A stretch of 64,000 nt of DNA from Brachionus manjavacas (Eukaryota; Rotifera; Eurotatoria; Ploima; Brachionidae): assembly GCA_019054805.1 (NCBI GenBank), contig JAHQIY010000002.1:9300001-9364000 (forward strand), in the 5' to 3' direction. The notes beneath the pieces are model-generated. The model was not told where the DNA came from and did not search any database. It saw nothing but the letters and a program-made list of their open reading frames with translations. Position numbers and translations under genes: made by a program. Below, piece after piece: positions 13,121 to 24,425 of this stretch (the stretch's first letter is position 1; each line of letters starts with the position of its first letter).

Positions 13121-15168
13121 TATGGTTAAACAATTGCAAAACTTGTATGAGTGAAGTGAAATTGTTTAACTATTTTTTTTCATTCAAAAGACGAATTTTA
13201 ATTTTGAGCTCAAAAAAGTAAAAAAACGAATTTATAAAAATCAGGCTTTCGAGTAGGATATGGTTAAACAATTGCAAAACTTGTATGAGTGAAGTGAAAT
13301 TTTTTAACTTTTTTTTTCATTCAAAGAAGAATTTTAATTTTGAGCTCTAAAAAGTAAAAAAACGCATTTATAAAAATCAGGCTTTCGAGAAGGATATTGT
13401 TACAAATTACATTACTTGTACAAAAGAAGTAAAATTGTTTGACTTTATTTTATATAAAAGCCTTATTTTATTATTGAGCTCAATTAAGTTTTTTAACGCA
13501 TTTATAAAAAATTTTTATTTTGACTCAATTAAGTAACTTAACGCATTTATAAAAAATTTTTATCTTGACTCAATTAAGTAACTTAACGCATTTATTAACA
13601 ATTTTAATCTTGAGCTCATTAAAGTAACTAATCGCATTTATAAAAATCAGGCTTTCGAGTAGGATATGGTTAAACAATTGCATAACTTGTATGAGTGAAG
13701 TAAAATTGTTTATCTATTTTTTTTCATTCAAAAGACTAATTTTAATTTTGAGCTCAATTAAGTATTTTAACGTATTTATAAAAAATTTTAATCTTGAGCT
13801 CATTAAAGTAACTAATCGCATTTATTAAAATCAGGCTTTAGAGAAGGATATTGTTAAAAAATTACATAACATGTACGAGAGAAGTAAATTTGTTTGACTT
13901 TATTTTATATAAAAGCCTTATTTTAATGTTAAGCTCAATTTAGCAAATAAACGCATTTATAAAAATCAGGCTTTCGAGAAGGATATGGTTAAACAATTGC
14001 ATAACTTGTATGAGTGAAGTAAAATTGTTTATCTATTTTTTTCATTCAAAAGACTAATTTTAATTTTGAGCTCAATTAAGTATTTTAACATATTTATAAA
14101 AAATTTTAATCTTGAGCTCATTAAAGTAACTAATCGCATTTATTAAAATCAGGCTTTAGAGAAGGATATTGTTAAAAAATTACATAACATGTACGAGAGA
14201 AGTAAATTTGTTTGACTTTATTTTATATAAAAGCCTTATTTTAATGTTAAGCTCAATTTAGCAAATAAACGCATTTATAAAAATCAGGCTTTCGAGAAGG
14301 ATATGGTTAAACAATTGCATAACTTGTATGAGTGAAGTAAAATTGTTTATCTATTTTTTTTCATTCAAAAGACTAATTTTAATTTTGAGCTCAATTAAGT
14401 ATTTTAACGTATTTATAAAAAATTTTAATCTTGAGCTCATTAAAGTAACTAATCGCATTTATAAAAATCAGGCTTTCGAGAAGGATATTGTTATAAAAAT
14501 ACATAACATGTACGAGAGAAGTAAAATTGTTTGACTTTATTTTATATAAAAGCCTAATTTTAATACTTGACTTAATTAAGTAACTTAACGCATTTATAAA
14601 AAATTTTAATCTTGAGCTCATTAAAGTAACTAATCGCATTTATAAAAATCAAGCTTTCGAGAAGGATATGGTTAAACAATTGCATAACTTGTACGAGAGA
14701 AGTAAAATTGTTTGACTTTATTATATGTTATAGCCTAATTTTAATCTTGAGCTCAATTAAGTATTTTAACGCATTTATAAAAAAATTTAATCTTGAGCTG
14801 AATAAAGTTACTAAAAGCATTTATAAAAATCAGGCTTTCGAGTAGGATATGGTTAAACAATTTCATAACTTGTATGAGTGAAGTGAAATTGTTTAACTAT
14901 TTTTTCATTCAAAAGACTAATTTTAATTTTGAGCTCAATTAAGTATTTTAACGTATTTATAAAAAATTTTAATCTTGAGCTCATTAAAGTAACTAATCGC
15001 ATTTATAAAAATCAGGCTTTCGAGAAGGATATTGTTATAAAAATACATAACATGTACGAGAGAAGTAAATTTGTTTGACTTTATTTTATATAAAAGCCTT
15101 ATTTTAATGTAAAGCTCAATTTAGCAAATAAACGCAGTTGTAAAAATCAGGCTTTCGAGTAGGATATG
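13121..15168 (+). repeat. 135-bp satellite B between LTR copies 2 and 3
   Basis: B monomers nearly identical to stretches on the other side of LTR copy 2. For example, the block at 11668-11979 recurs at 14328-14639, an offset of 2660 bp. No genes are seen. Confidence 0.92.
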
Positions 15169-15778
15169 TGTAATGAAGATGTTCCCCGACTTTTTATTTG
15201 TTTTAATTTAATTTTATTTATTTTAATTTTATGTGTTTAAAAGTTGAAGAAAATTACTTCATTCGTTATTTTAATATTTTAACATAAATATAACTTTTAA
15301 TTTTTCTACATAACATATTACAGTATTTGAAATAAAGAATATTTATCAAAAATAAACTTAACCTTTTCTTTTACTTGTTCTATCCGAGCGGCTTAGGTTT
15401 TAAGTCTCTCGTTAAACTAAAGGAAGGCTGAATAAGTCATCCAGAGTTCTGAACAAGAACTCGAATCTTTTGGATATTTCGATAAATATCAAAAGATAAG
15501 AGTAGTAGGCTTACTGCTTCGAAGAGCTGCCGAATAGGTGACTCTATAATCGGAACCAGCTGGAAAAGTTAGTTCAAGTCGGTTGCTGACCAACAGACTA
15601 TAAACAGAACCAACTGATTGGTTCTAGGCTCTGGCTGAATAAGTCATCCATACGGGGCTGCATAAGTCTCATAGGGATTTGTTAAGGTATTTAGGAAAAG
15701 CACCCGCATAATATCATTTTAATAACTCTACACATATCAGTCTCATTGTCAGGAAAAAACCCATACATCGGCATTACA
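15169..15778 (+). mobile_element. Solo-LTR-like element, copy 3 (610 bp)
   Basis: Same ends, same TATG repeats (15165-15168, 15779-15782) and same flanks as copies 1 and 2. It differs from them by loss of one G in TATTTAGGGAAAAGC near 15694. This is the third copy of the amplified satellite-plus-LTR block. Confidence 0.8.
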
Positions 15779-18700
15779 TATGGTTAAACAATTGCAAAAC
15801 TTGTATGAGTGAAGTGAAATTGTTTAACTATTTTTTTTCATTCAAAAGACGAATTTTAATTTTGAGCTCAAAAAAAGTAAAAAAACGAATTTATAAAAAT
15901 CAGGCTTTCGAGTAGGATATGGTTAAACAATTGCAAAACTTGTATGAGTGAAGTGAAATTTTTTAACTTTTTTTTTCATTCAAAGAAGAATTTTAATTTT
16001 GAGCTCTAAAAAGTAAAAAAACGCATTTATAAAAATCAGGCTTTCGAGAAGGATATTGTTACAAATTACATTACTTGTACAAAAGAAGTAAAATTGTTTG
16101 ACTTTATTTTATATAAAAGCCTTATTTTATTATTGAGCTCAATTAAGTTTTTTAACGCATTTATAAAAAATTTTTATTTTGACTCAATTAAGTAACTTAA
16201 CGCATTTATAAAAAATTTTTATCTTGACTCAATTAAGTAACTTAACGCATTTATTAACAATTTTAATCTTGAGCTCATTAAAGTAACTAATCGCATTTAT
16301 AAAAATCAGGCTTTCGAAGAGGATATGGTTAAACAATTGCAAAACTTGTATGAGAGAAGTAAAATTGTTTGACTTTATTTTATATTATAGCCTAATTTTA
16401 ATCTTGAGCTCAATTAAGTATTTTAACGCATTTATAAAAAAATTTAGTCTTGATCTCAATAAAGTTACTAAACGCAGTTATAAAAATCAGGCTTTCGAGT
16501 AGGATATGGTTAAACAATTGCATAACTTGTATGAGTGAAGTAAAATTGTTTATCTATTTTTTTTCATTCAAAAGACTAATTTTAATTTTGAGCTCAATTA
16601 AGTATTTTAACGTATTTATAAAAAATTTTAATCTTGAGCTCATTAAAGTAACTAATCGCATTTATTAAAATCAGGCTTTAGAGAAGGATATTGTTAAAAA
16701 ATTACATAACATGTACGAGAGAAGTAAATTTGTTTGACTTTATTTTATATAAAAGCCTTATTTTAATGTTAAGCTCAATTTAGCAAATAAACGCATTTAT
16801 AAAAATCAGGCTTTCGAGAAGGATATGGTTAAACAATTGCATAACTTGTATGAGTGAAGTAAAATTGTTTATCTATATTTTTTAATTCAAAAGACTAATT
16901 TTAATTTTGAGCTCAATTAAGTATTTTAACATATTTATAAAAAATTTTAATCTTGAGCTCATTAAAGTAACTAATCGCATTTATTAAAATCAGGCTTTAG
17001 AGAAGGATATTGTTAAAAAATTACATAACATGTACGAGAGAAGTAAATTTGTTTGACTTTATTTTATATAAAAGCCTTATTTTAATGTTAAGCTCAATTT
17101 AGCAAATAAACGCATTTATAAAAATCAGGCTTTCGAGAAGGATATGGTTAAACAATTGCATTACTTGTATGAGTTAAGTGAAATTGTTTAACTTTTTTTT
17201 TCATTCAAAAGACTAATTTTAATTTTGAGCTAAAAAAGTAAAAAAACGAATTTATAAAAATCAGGCTTTCGAGAAGGATTTGTTAAAAAATTACATTACT
17301 TGTATAAAAGAAGTAAAATTGTTTGACTTTATTTTATATAAAAGCCTTATTTTAATGTTAAGCTCAATTTAGCAAATAAAAGCAGTTATAAAAATCAGGC
17401 TTTCGAGAAGGATTTGTTAAAAAATTACATTACTTGTATAAAAGAAGTAAAATTGTTTGACTTTATTTTATATAAAAGCCTTATTTTAATATTGAGCTCA
17501 ATTAAGTATTTTAACGCATTTATAAAAATTTTTTATCTTGACTCAATTAAGTAACTTAACGCATTTATTAACAATTTTAATCTTGAGCTCATTAAAGTAA
17601 ATAATCGCATTTATTAAAATCAGGCTTTCGAGAAGGATATTGTTAAAAAATTACATAACTTGTACGAGAGAAGTAAAATTGTTTGACTTTATTTTATATT
17701 ATAGCCTAATTTTAATCTTGAGCTCAATTAAGTATTTTAACTCATTTATAAAAAAATTTAGTCTTGATCTCAATAAAGTTACTAAACGCAGTTATAAAAA
17801 TCAGGCTTTCGAGTAGGATATGGTTAAACAATTGCATAACTTGTATGAGTGAAGTAAAATTGTTTATCTATTTTTTTTCATTCAAAAGACTAATTTTAAT
17901 TTTGAGCTCAATTAAGTATTTTAACGTATTTATAAAAAATTTTAATCTTGAGCTCATTAAAGTAACTAATCGCATTTATTAAAATCAGGCTTTAGAGAAG
18001 GATATTGTTAAAAAATTACATAACATGTACGAGAGAAGTAAATTTGTTTGACTTTATTTTATATAAAAGCCTTATTTTAATGTTAAGCTCAATTTAGCAA
18101 ATAAACGCATTTATAAAAATCAGGCTTTCGAGAAGGATATGGTTAAACAATTGCATAACTTGTATGAGTGAAGTAAAATTGTTTATCTATATTTTTTAAT
18201 TCAAAAGACTAATTTTAATTTTGAGCTCAATTAAGTATTTTAACATATTTATAAAAAATTTTAATCTTGAGCTCATTAAAGTAACTAATCGCATTTATTA
18301 AAATCAGGCTTTAGAGAAGGATATTGTTAAAAAATTACATAACATGTACGAGAGAAGTAAATTTGTTTGACTTTATTTTATATAAAAGCCTTATTTTAAT
18401 GTTAAGCTCAATTTAGCAAATAAACGCATTTATAAAAATCAGGCTTTCGAGAAGGATATGGTTAAACAATTGCATTACTTGTATGAGTTAAGTGAAATTG
18501 TTTAACTTTTTTTTTCATTCAAAAGACTAATTTTAATTTTGAGCTAAAAAAAGTAAAAAAACGAATTTATAAAAATCAGGCTTTCGAGAAGGATTTGTTA
18601 AAAAATTACATTACTTGTATAAAAGAAGTAAAATTGTTTGACTTTATTTTATATAAAAGCCTTATTTTAATGTTAAGCTCAATTTAGCAAATAAAAGCAG

Positions 18701-19640
18701 TTATAAAAATCAGGCTTTCGAGAAGGATTTGTTAAAAAATTACATTACTTGTATAAAAGAAGTAAAATTGTTTGACTTTATTTTATATAAAAGCCTTATT
18801 TTAATATTGAGCTCAATTAAGTATTTTAACGCATTTATAAAAATTTTTTATCTTGACTCAATTAAGTAACTTAACGCATTTTTAAAAATCAGGCTTTCGA
18901 GTTGGAAATGGTTTAAAAAATTACATAACTAGTATGAGAGAAGTAAAATTGTTTGACTTTATTTTATTTAAAAGCCTTATTTTAATCTTGAGTAAGTTAA
19001 GTAACTTAACATATTTATAAAAATCAGGCTTTCCAGTTTGATATGGCTAAACAATTCCATAACTTGTATAAGAGAAGTGAAATTGTTTGACTTTATTTTA
19101 TTCAATAGCCTAATTTAATCTTGAGCTCAATTAAGTATTTAAACGCATTTATAAAAATTTATAAATGATTAAAATTCAATCTTTTGATAAGGAAATTAAT
19201 TAACAATTTCATATTTTGTATGAGGTTGTAAATTTGTTTTACTATATTTATCAATAGCCTAATATTAATCTTGAGCTCAATTAAGGAACTATACGCATTT
19301 ATAAAAATCAGGCTTTTGAGTAGGATTTGGTTATACAATTTCATAACTTGCACGAGAGAATTTAAATTGTTAAACAAAATTTTTTTCAAAAGTCTAATTT
19401 CAATCTTGAGCTCAATTAAGGAATTAAACATTTTTTATAAAAATCAGGCTTTTAAGTAGGATATGGTTAAACAGTTTCACAAGTTGTATGAGAGAAGTGA
19501 ATTTTTTTAACTAAATTTAATTCAAAAGCCTAATTTTAATTTTTAGCATATTAAAGAAAATAAAAGCACAAAGTATATCTGGCCTTTGAGTAGGGCATAA
19601 TAGAACAATTTCATAACTTGCATTGTTTTTAAAATAAATA
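15779..19640 (+). repeat. 135-bp satellite B, right part, decaying at its edge
   Basis: B monomers continue with good periodicity to about 18.9 kb. From ~18.9 to 19.64 kb they become progressively more divergent (altered words such as CAGGCTTTCCAGTTTG) before ending in unique AT-rich DNA. Higher divergence at the array edge is expected where unequal exchange homogenises less well. No genes are seen. Confidence 0.9.
16376..18875 (+). repeat. Higher-order satellite repeat, 1314-bp unit, two copies
   Basis: The block beginning TTTATATTATAGCCTAATTT at ~16376 recurs at ~17690. The identical 72-codon frames at 16450 and 17764 mark the same 1314-bp offset. Copy 2 ends at ~18875 within the word TAAGTAACTTAACGCATTT and then diverges from copy 1. 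Confidence 0.8.
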
Positions 19641-21120
19641 AGCCTGTTTTTAGTATTGAGCAAATTTAATTAAAAAATCCTTAACAAATGTCAGATTTTT
19701 CATGTAAAAATTGGGATAAAATAATTTTTTTTTTTAATTTAATCTCTAATTTTTTTTATTTAGTTTTGTCAATATTACTACTTATCGACATTTAAAACAA
19801 ATTTCAATTTCGATGGAATGCTTTTTCAGGTAGTATAAATTATTGGATGTTTTTCTTATAACAAACGTTTACTTAATTTCTAGACTGATGGCTGACATTT
19901 TTCTTTTTAAGACTCAAATTATTTAAACTGTTTTTTGAAAAAAACTTATTTAATTTGAAATTTTTATCAAACATTTAATTTCGTCTATTAATAATTTAAA
20001 CAAAATCGGCTTCATGAAATTACTTTTATTATTAAAAAATTGAAAATTAAAATAGAATTTAAGGAAGAAGTTTAAAGATATCTTAATTTAATCATAAGCT
20101 CAATCCTTTTTTATAACTATCAGATAAATATCAAAGCTATTAGAGGGAAAATGCTCTGTAGGTAGGACATTTTCGGGCCGTACGCGTGGGACCGTACGTA
20201 AATATTCTTGTTTAATAATAAATAAATTAGTGATGCCCACCCAGTAAGATTTCCGACAGTGACAAGAGGCTTAAAGACCCGAAGTGATCATTACCTTGAG
20301 GTTGACTTAACGACTCATCTCTCATTGTATGTATGTGGCTCGGGAGTCCAAGGAGGCGCCTTAGTCGAGAACTTCATGTTCTAGCTGATTTTTGATCGAG
20401 TAGGCGAATCTGAAAGTCGAACTGAGATCATGCAAGATTCGAGAACATTATGATCCTTATAGTTTTTAACCGGTCGTAACAAATCTTTAATTCTTCATTT
20501 ATTTTAAAATTTTTTTATTCTGATAGACACTTAATCGGAATAATGCGTAGAGGGATTCGACTTTATCAAACTCTTTTACCGCTTGTTTCACCATAACTCG
20601 GTCTTTTGTGAGATTACTTAATAAAGAGCAGATAGGAGCTGATAAGTCTTATGCTCGAAGTTAACTCGTTTGAGTCTGTCCTAGGTTTTTATCAAATCGA
20701 CATAAAAAAAAATGGTATGATGCAATGGACGCAAACAAACCATTTGTTATTCTACACGAATTGTTATCAAAACAGATGATTTTTTTGATTTTTTTTTATT
20801 AATTTTTTTTAATAAATTTTTAAATTTTTGTTTTTTTTTAATTTTTAATTATTTTAAATTAAATTTAGTTTGAAAAATAAATAAATATTAAATTAAATCT
20901 TTTTTTTATATTAAATCAAATGCTATTTATCGTAGAAAATTAATGAAAAAACATCATAGAAAAGTAAATCGATGCTGTGTCAATTATCACTCATAGATTT
21001 ATTTTCTTGTTACCGTGAATACAAATATTCATTTTTTAATTTATATATTTGAATCATAAATGATTTTAAATAATACTTTTTTTTAATTTCTATTTAGAGT
21101 TTTAACAAACTGTTTTAAAT
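19641..21120. other. Unique AT-rich spacer with a GC-richer block at ~20160-20720
   Basis: No convincing coding frame is seen. Most is homopolymer-rich A/T sequence. The segment ~20160-20720 is clearly richer in G and C and contains the direct repeat CCGTACG at 20178 and 20191, the hairpin GAACTTCATGTTC, and AATAATAAATAAA. Its composition resembles that of the solo LTRs, so it may be another decayed LTR, but I found neither matching ends nor a target duplication. Confidence 0.4.
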
Positions 21121-21760
21121 TTTATTTTTATCACCTCTTTTATAAATATAGCGAAACTTATCAAAAGGGATGTTAGAGCCCTGCTACGGAAAGCTTTCAT
21201 GAATTCAACAAAATTCATGGGGTTGGCGCATTAAACGCTCGAAAATTCAAAGAATTAATGAAAGGTATCCTATTTATCATTATTTTTATTATATAATTTT
21301 TGATTTAATTAGAAAAAGTTTTAAAATTCGACAAAAGTGACGAAGAAATAGCCAACTTATCGAAAGAAAAAGGCTTGGTCAATTTTTGAGTACGATGGTA
21401 AAGAAACTTTTAAAATAAGAAAATATGACGACACGGTTTCAGATGTCCTTAATTTCAAAAGTGATGAACTTGACTTAGAGGTAAATTTAAAGTTACTTTT
21501 TATTTTGGTAATTTTTTGTTTAGAATGAATCTTTGTTTTCGGAAAATTGATCGCTCAGTACTGTTTGTGATTCCAAAAAAGTATTTTTTATCAACTAATT
21601 TTATTTTCTTTAATTTATTATGCAATAGATTTTCTAAATGTGATCTTGAAGGAACGAATCAGAAAATGGTTCCTTAAATGCAAAAAGCTGATGGGAAATG
21701 AGCTAGGCATTGAATACATTGATGAAATGAACGAATATTGCACCGCGTAATATAATCTAT
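21121..21760 (+). pseudogene. Decayed small-exon gene fragment with a helix-hairpin-helix-like motif
   Basis: Several short readable stretches are separated by what look like small introns. One reads KIHGVGALNARKFKELMK (within ~21196-21268), which resembles a helix-hairpin-helix DNA-binding motif such as those in X-family DNA polymerases. It is followed by a possible GT...AG intron (~21269-21312). Further stretches contain KIRKYDDTVSDVLNFKSDE (~21413-21480), then a GTAAAT...TTTAG intron-like gap, and RIRKWFLKCKKLMGNELG (~21660-21720). There are frame changes and stops between them. It ends where the MULE begins, so it may be the 5' part of a gene split by that insertion. The function is not recognised; the helix-hairpin-helix reading rests on one short motif. 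Confidence 0.35.
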
Positions 21761-21761
21761 A

Positions 21762-21819
21762 CCCATAAATTTATTAAAAATGACCATAAATATAATAAAG
21801 TTTCCATAAATTTATTAAA
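21762..21819 (+). repeat. Left terminal inverted repeat of the MULE
   Basis: Three tandem ~21-bp copies of a CCATAAAT(T/A)TA(T/A)TAAA motif start at 21763, 21784 and 21804. Together they match the inverted right end at 24367-24425. The sequence is AT-rich, but the spacing and order of the motifs match, which argues against chance. Confidence 0.6.
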
Positions 21820-21970
21820 AATAGAATAAACTTAACAAATAAACTTAATAACTTAACAGTTATTTATCAAATTTAATAAAAAAGTAATAGAAAATAGAAA
21901 ATTATCCTAAATTGATTAAAACAACCTTAATTTGAATAAAAATAACATTAATTGGTTCATTAGAATTAAA

Positions 21971-22087
21971 AAACTCATTAGATTTACACTTTTAAGATAA
22001 ATTAATTGACACTTATTAAGAAACTCATTATATTTACACTTTTAAGATAAATTAATTGACACTTATTGACACTTATTGACACTTATT
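21971..22087 (+). repeat. Direct repeats upstream of the MULE transposase start
   Basis: A 47-bp segment (21971-22017) is repeated at 22021-22067 with one mismatch, and its last 10 bp, GACACTTATT, is tandemly repeated at 22058, 22068 and 22078. It lies inside the element between the left TIR and the ATG at 22170, where a promoter or transposase-binding array would be expected. Confidence 0.7.
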
Positions 22088-22169
22088 AATATTGTTAGCA
22101 AATTAATTTGTAACAAATATATAAATAATAATAAATTTGTAATAATGATTTTTATTCTATTTCTTAAAA

Positions 22170-24237
22170 ATGTCTGAAGAACCAAAAACTCAATCATCTG
22201 AAAGCTTCTTAGGTAATCCTGTTGAAGCGACCCTGTTTGACGCTGAGGAACTTGACGTGCCAATTGTAAAGACTAAGTCTAACTTAAAACTTCGAGGCAA
22301 AGCTGTCACATACCAATTCTTTTCAGAATTTGACAACATTGACGAAATGCAAAAGCAAATAGCAAATGGGCAAATTCACGGTGGAAGTTTCATATTTAAA
22401 TTTCAAGACGATAAAAAATTTCGTTTTTATTGCAGTCAACAAAAAAATGGTTGTCGAGCCGCATTGTACTTAGAGCTAACAGAAGGTTCAAAAGGCGCAT
22501 GTTTCATATCCCATGAACAACATTCCAATCACAAAGAGTCTATAAAAAAATATCAAAAAATAGATGAAAGTGATTTAGTTATTCAAAAAATTTTGGAATA
22601 CGACAATTTAAACCTCAATCCTGAATCAATAAAACATAAATTAATTCAACTAGGGCTTAATCCGCCAAAAGCATCACGATTTAATTATATTATTTCAAGA
22701 AATCGTTTGAAAACAAAGAAGCATCTCATCCTACTATGCGAGCTTCAAAGATTGGTGTGAGCAAAATTCAAGTATACCTGAGGAAGAAGATACGGTATTT
22801 ATTAGTCACTTTGAATACGAAGCCTATCCGAATCAGTTTTTTAGAGTTTTTTTTAACTACCAAGAGGCTAGTCAAATTTGCATTGGAAGCAAAGTTTATC
22901 TTATCAGATGCAACTTATAAGTTAACTTATGGCAATTTTCCTGCTATTACGGGAGGAACGACGGATAGAGCCAAAAAATTTCACCCATTCGGGCTCGCTC
23001 TTTGTACAAGTAAAAAGAAATAGATTTTGCTTTTTTTTTCAAAGCAATAAAATTGATTGCTGAAAAAATATATAATAAGATGATCGATCCGAGAATTGTT
23101 ATAGCTGATAATGCAGAAGCTATAGCAAATGGTTTTGAGCAGGTTTTTGTTTGTGAAAAAAGAGTCAATTGTTGGGCTCATGTAATTCGAAAAATCGACA
23201 TAAGACTCAAAGCGTTTGAAGTCGATTTTCGCAAATAAATATAAGGAGATGTGTTTAAAATTCAGACTCTTACTTCAGACATTCTTTTCAAAAAGGCAGT
23301 GAATTTATTTGATTTAAATTATCGAAGATTTAAAAATGAATCTTTGAATTCATTTTTGAAATATTTCAATGACGAATGGGTCAAAAAGCATTCGAATTGG
23401 TATGAGGGTTATGCTTTTGGGATACCAAGTACAACAAATGGACTTGAATCAAGTCACGAGAAAATAAAAAAAGCACTAAAACAAGAGCGTTTAGGTTTAA
23501 TAGAATTTTTGAACGAATGCAAAAATAACCTAATCAAGTTTTGGTCTCAAGATCGTTCATCTTCATTAATTTTGCAATGTCCTGAAACTGATGAGTGGTT
23601 AGAAGCCGATAATTTGAATTGCAAAGAATTCTTCAATGAACCAATTATAACTGAGAAAGATTTAAGATATGCTTACGATTGGAACAAACGAGAAAAGAGA
23701 ATTGTTCATTTTCAGGAATCATATTACATCAATTCGGGTAACAAGAGAAACCAAACAAAGAGTCAATCAAACAACATCTTCAAAATGTCATCAACTCAAA
23801 TTGGTCTACCTTTGACGAAATGATGGAATGTATTTATGCTTTTCACAAATTAGTCGCGAAAATTGGAAGCTGAGTACTTGTACTTGCCCTTTTTGACTCA
23901 AGCACTACAAGTGTAACCACGTTATTTCATGTGCATTTAGACTTCAGATGTTAGATTTCAGCTCGATTGGTTTGGATTTACCAATACATAATAATAAAAA
24001 AAGAGGCCCTCCTTCTAAAACTGTAAAGAGCCTAGAAGTTCAAGCTTCTGACCTAATTAAAGCAGCTGAAGAAAATGCCATTTTCGATGATGACTTAACA
24101 TCTCAAGATGATACTTCTAAGCGACCAAGATTTGATGACAGTGTTAGTAAATTATGTGATACTTGCGGTTAGCCTTTACAAAAAAAATTGTATTATTATT
24201 GCGCAATAAACAAATGTAAACAAAAAAAAAAATGAGT
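22170..24237 (+). pseudogene. MULE transposase (CCHH finger, DDE core, SWIM finger), frameshifted
   Basis: This would encode the DDE transposase that cuts and pastes the surrounding element. From ATG 22170 the first segment has a FLYWCH/WRKY-like finger (C88, C95, H115/H118/H121; core FYCSQQKNGCRAALYLE). The DDE core follows in two other frames: first Asp in SDATYK (codon 22907-22909), second Asp in IADNAEAIANGF (23107-23109), Glu in TTNGLESSHEKIKK (23446-23448). A SWIM finger (CTC at 23879-23887, CNH at 23912-23920) contains an in-frame TGA at 23894. The C-terminus ends at a TAG (24170-24172), after which the same frame still encodes a CAINKC motif, as if a C-terminal zinc ribbon had been cut. 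Frame changes occur near 22720, 22850, 23025, 23235 and 23820, several in A or T runs. The family call is solid. Whether every lesion is real or an assembly error is open. Confidence 0.85.
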
Positions 24238-24366
24238 TTATTATTTTTCTAATGAATCTGATTTATCTTTAATGAATTTGATATTTTTTTATTAAATTCG
24301 TTACTTATTTCTTTTATTTGATAATAAAATAATAAATCTGTTGTATTTTCTTTTATTTTAATAAAA

Positions 24367-24425
24367 TTTAATAAATTTAAGGTAAACTTTAATAAATTTA
24401 TGGTATTTTTAATAAATTTTATGGT
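24367..24425 (-). repeat. Right terminal inverted repeat of the MULE
   Basis: The inverted counterpart of 21762-21819, containing AAACTTTAATAAATTTATGG and ending TTTTATGG. The reading frame of the next gene fragment starts at ATG 24421 inside this repeat. Confidence 0.6.

Larger units (their letters stand above)
21762..24425 (+). mobile_element. MULE (Mutator-like) DNA transposon, ~2.66 kb
   Basis: A transposase pseudogene is flanked by terminal inverted repeats. The left end (~21762-21819) and the reverse complement of the right end (~24367-24425) align over ~58 bp with few mismatches, sharing CCATAAATTTATTAAA-like words and AATAAAGTTT. Each end contains about three copies of a ~21-bp subterminal motif. 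I could not find a clear 8-10 bp target duplication, so the outer limits are approximate. The insertion separates the exon fragments at 21121-21760 from those starting at 24421. Confidence 0.7.

Noticed and set aside
3322..19640. Short 62-90 codon frames in satellite (for example those at 7039, 8084, 11668, 14328, 16450)
   Set aside because: They are repeated translations of satellite monomers, rich in K/N/I/F/L, with no conserved protein pattern. They are useful only as markers of block duplications.
20160..20720. A second solo LTR or a tRNA gene
   Set aside because: Composition is suggestive, but I found no matching TG...CA ends, no target duplication and no complete cloverleaf.
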